A stretch of DNA of 47,880 nt, taken from contig JANXSX010000054.1 of the NCBI GenBank assembly GCA_025356475.1, forward strand, positions 1 through 47,880. Reading direction: 5' to 3'. A program made the translations under genes and the position numbers. The notes beneath the pieces are model-generated. The model did no database searches, was not told the DNA's origin, and saw only the letters and a program-made list of their open reading frames with translations. This document shows positions 46,111 to 47,880 of this stretch, one piece after another; the first letter of the stretch is position 1; the number at the start of each line of letters is the position of its first letter. Origin of the DNA: Isosphaeraceae bacterium. Lineage in GTDB: Bacteria > Planctomycetota > Planctomycetia > Isosphaerales > Isosphaeraceae.

Positions 46111-47213
46111 TCTCGTGCCAGGAATGTCCCTGACAAACGTCCGATAATCAACCTTATCATTGAATCGTGATAAAGCATGAGGGGAGGAAGAAGCTCTAGA
46201 CCGTGAGTTCGACCTGGCATGTTAATGGAAAGCCCGTACTGAGTGTTGCCGAGAAACAACATAGAACGTTCACGGTCTCTCTCTGGCCATATCTGCTCAA
46301 GAGTTGCCACAATAGTGAACCTGACCAATCCCCCCCCTCACATTTGCAATATAAATTACCCAATGATGACCAGACTGTTACTTGCCGCGTGAAATGAACC
46401 CGTCATCACTGGCTGAGCTGTCCCGGATTGGTACGGCGTGTAAGACGGAATTGATCGTTTGGTACTCTTTTGAACACTCGACGATGAGAACTGATCGCAA
46501 TCGGTTGTGAACGTTCAACAATTATGAACCAATTTCGTAAACAATAATGTATTGAACAACGGTAATCCGTCTCACGAAAGTTCTAAAGGCCTATTTATCA
46601 GGCAAGTCGAATAAAGCATACGCAAATTCCGAGCAACTCTAATTCTAGCGAAATACTTCCCGTAACTTCTTCAGAACCTTGCGTCACGTTTGTGATTCGG
46701 TATCGTAGTGAATCTCAGAACCATCAAGAGAATGACAGTTGATCTCGCGTTGATGTTAGCATCGCTCATGCGATGGCCACTCTCACGACGGCGTGAATGC
46801 ATGCGGTTTCGTTAGTCTTGAGTGAATATCTCGTTCGGAAGTTTGCGCAGGGATGCAGCACGTTGGTCACGATTCGGTTTCCGCTCTGCCCACCAAATTC
46901 TGCCTCGACTTCCTTGCCGGACACCACTGATGCAGCAAATTTTGATCGTGCGGCCAACCTCGTGGTACGTGGCAATTATAGCTCACATCCAGATCGTTGA
47001 CTGGAAGTTAAGTGATTTGGCCTCCCGCACGTAACTTTCGCCGGACGGTGTGAAATCGCGTCTGTCGAATTTGATCTGTTCAATTGTCCTCGGTCATTCT
47101 TAGTTTTGCGCATCCATCTAATATGTCAACGAACCGACATATTAGGTATTTCACTTCCGCCTCGCTCATTGCTGATTTCACCTTGTCAAACCTCTACGAT
47201 TCGAGGCTTGTCG
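46111..47213. other. 1.1-kb non-coding spacer between EPS cluster and S8 peptidase
   Basis: AT-rich in its first two thirds. Short frames on both strands have no ribosome-binding sites and no recognisable product. It contains an eight-C run (46330-46337) and the inverted repeat listed separately near its right end. The promoter of the peptidase should lie close to 47.1 kb. Confidence 0.5.
47118..47145. promoter_or_regulatory. Perfect 10-bp inverted repeat upstream of the S8 peptidase
   Basis: CTAATATGTC (47118-47127) and GACATATTAG (47136-47145) are exact reverse complements around an 8-nt spacer, AACGAACC. It lies 69 bp before the peptidase start. The dyad spacing (centres 18 bp apart, two helical faces) fits a dimeric repressor or activator site. 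It is not followed by a T-run in either direction. Confidence 0.45.
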
Positions 47214-47880
47214 ATGATCCGTCCGACCCGTCGCCGTTCAGTTCGCCTCAATGCAGAGTCTCTTGAGATTCGTGCATTGCTCAGCTCTGTTCCTGACCTT
47301 GGGCAGTGGCCACTACGAGCCCGCGATCCCGCTTCCACGATCCTTATCCGCTTTCGCGATTCCATTTCGTCAACTGATCGCCAATCAGCAATGAATCGCG
47401 TTCAAGCATACGCAATCGCTGATCTTGCCGACGGTCCAAGTCTGATCAATCTCGGCCAGGGTATCGACTCTAAAGCAGCGCTCGCGGCACTCCAATCTGA
47501 CCCACGAATCTTGTACGCCGAACCCGACCGTTTACTCGCCTTAGATTCCGTCCCGAACGATCCAGGTTTTTCACAACAGTGGGGATTGAGGCAATCCAAT
47601 AGCTTCGATGTGAATGCCAACAATGCCTGGGATGTGACAACAGGCTCGACATCGACGGTTGTCGCGATCATTGACACGGGGCTTGACGTCACGCACCCCG
47701 AGTTCGTGAATCGCCTCTGGGTTAATCCTACAGCGGGAGCTGATGGATATAATGGAGATGTGAACGGTTACAATTTCGGCGACTACAATAGTAACCTGAC
47801 GGATGTCGTGGGACACGGCACACATGTGTCGGGGATCATCGGGGCGACTGGCAACAATGGCCAGGGAGGGGCAGGCGTGA
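47214..47880 (+). CDS. Secreted subtilisin-family (S8) peptidase, cut off at the window edge
   Basis: The frame is open from the ATG at 47214 (GAGG seven bases upstream) to the last base, so only the first 222 residues are present. N-terminus RRSVRLNAESLEIRALLS is the planctomycete LEPR-XLL-like leader, similar in form to that of the giant protein. Residues about 40-107 (TILIRFRD ... ILYAEPDRLL) form an inhibitor-I9-like propeptide. The catalytic domain follows: QQWGLRQ, Asp154 in VAIIDTGLDVTHPEF, and His201 in GHGTHVSGIIGA. The Ser motif lies beyond the window. It is separate from the EPS operon. Large planctomycete S8 proteins often carry P-domains and matrix repeats downstream, which could match the modules in the giant protein; that part is not visible. 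Confidence 0.9.
   Translation, partial: MIRPTRRRSVRLNAESLEIRALLSSVPDLGQWPLRARDPASTILIRFRDSISSTDRQSAMNRVQAYAIADLADGPSLINLGQGIDSKAALAALQSDPRILYAEPDRLLALDSVPNDPGFSQQWGLRQSNSFDVNANNAWDVTTGSTSTVVAIIDTGLDVTHPEFVNRLWVNPTAGADGYNGDVNGYNFGDYNSNLTDVVGHGTHVSGIIGATGNNGQGGAGV

Noticed and set aside
1-47880. The window as a complete circular plasmid
   Set aside because: Joining the right end to the left end leaves the S8 frame ending about 16 codons later without its Ser region, so the molecule must continue beyond the window.

Overview
The window looks like part of a planctomycete (phylum Planctomycetota) extrachromosomal replicon, probably a large plasmid. The phylum assignment rests on three things. There is a DUF1559-type prepilin fragment. 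There are very large secreted proteins with the planctomycete-style N-terminal motif (LENLEARTLMA at 17.6 kb, SLEIRALLS at 47.2 kb). There are also exosortase/EpsI exopolysaccharide genes. The plasmid reading rests on one compact block at 18.5-23.0 kb: a small ParA ATPase, a ribbon-helix-helix partner, a RepA-type initiator, and an array of direct repeats of about 19 bp (iterons) upstream of repA. The window does not close on itself: the last gene runs off the right edge, so it is a segment of a longer molecule. Species cannot be told from the sequence alone.

Left edge (1-1.5 kb): non-coding repeats. There are three 104-bp tandem units, each with a perfect 20-bp inverted repeat; a DUF1559 fragment; a 141-bp element bounded by 15-bp inverted repeats; and AT-rich hairpins. 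Left exosortase module (1.5-6.4 kb, minus strand), in transcription order: exosortase, Wzz/BY-kinase, EpsI, polyprenyl-phosphate sugar-1-phosphate transferase. At 7.2-17.7 kb a small unknown gene converges on a gene for a roughly 3,300-residue secreted protein with Asp-box propellers, four P-domain-like modules, Ig-like modules and C-terminal calcium-loop repeats, with a good terminator between them.

Replication and partition (18.5-23.0 kb): a 1-kb non-coding stretch dense in the pentamer CTTGG/CCAAG lies directly upstream of parA. It is the best candidate here for an undescribed partition site (centromere) read by the ribbon-helix-helix protein. repA converges on the par operon and is followed by its iterons. 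A minus-strand pair (TPR giant, then twin-FHA protein) lies at 23.3-28.9 kb.

Right exosortase/EPS locus (29.3-46.1 kb, plus strand): a second EpsI, Wzz/BY-kinase and exosortase, then six GT4 glycosyltransferases, a Wzy-like polymerase/ligase, a Wzx-like flippase, a serine-acetyltransferase-like hexapeptide protein and a GT-C-like membrane protein. Several genes overlap, which suggests one operon. This locus has the sugar-assembly genes but no initiating sugar transferase; the left module has the initiating enzyme but no glycosyltransferases. The two arms therefore probably cooperate in making one cell-surface polysaccharide (Wzx/Wzy type). At the right edge a subtilisin-family (S8) secreted peptidase begins and is cut off.
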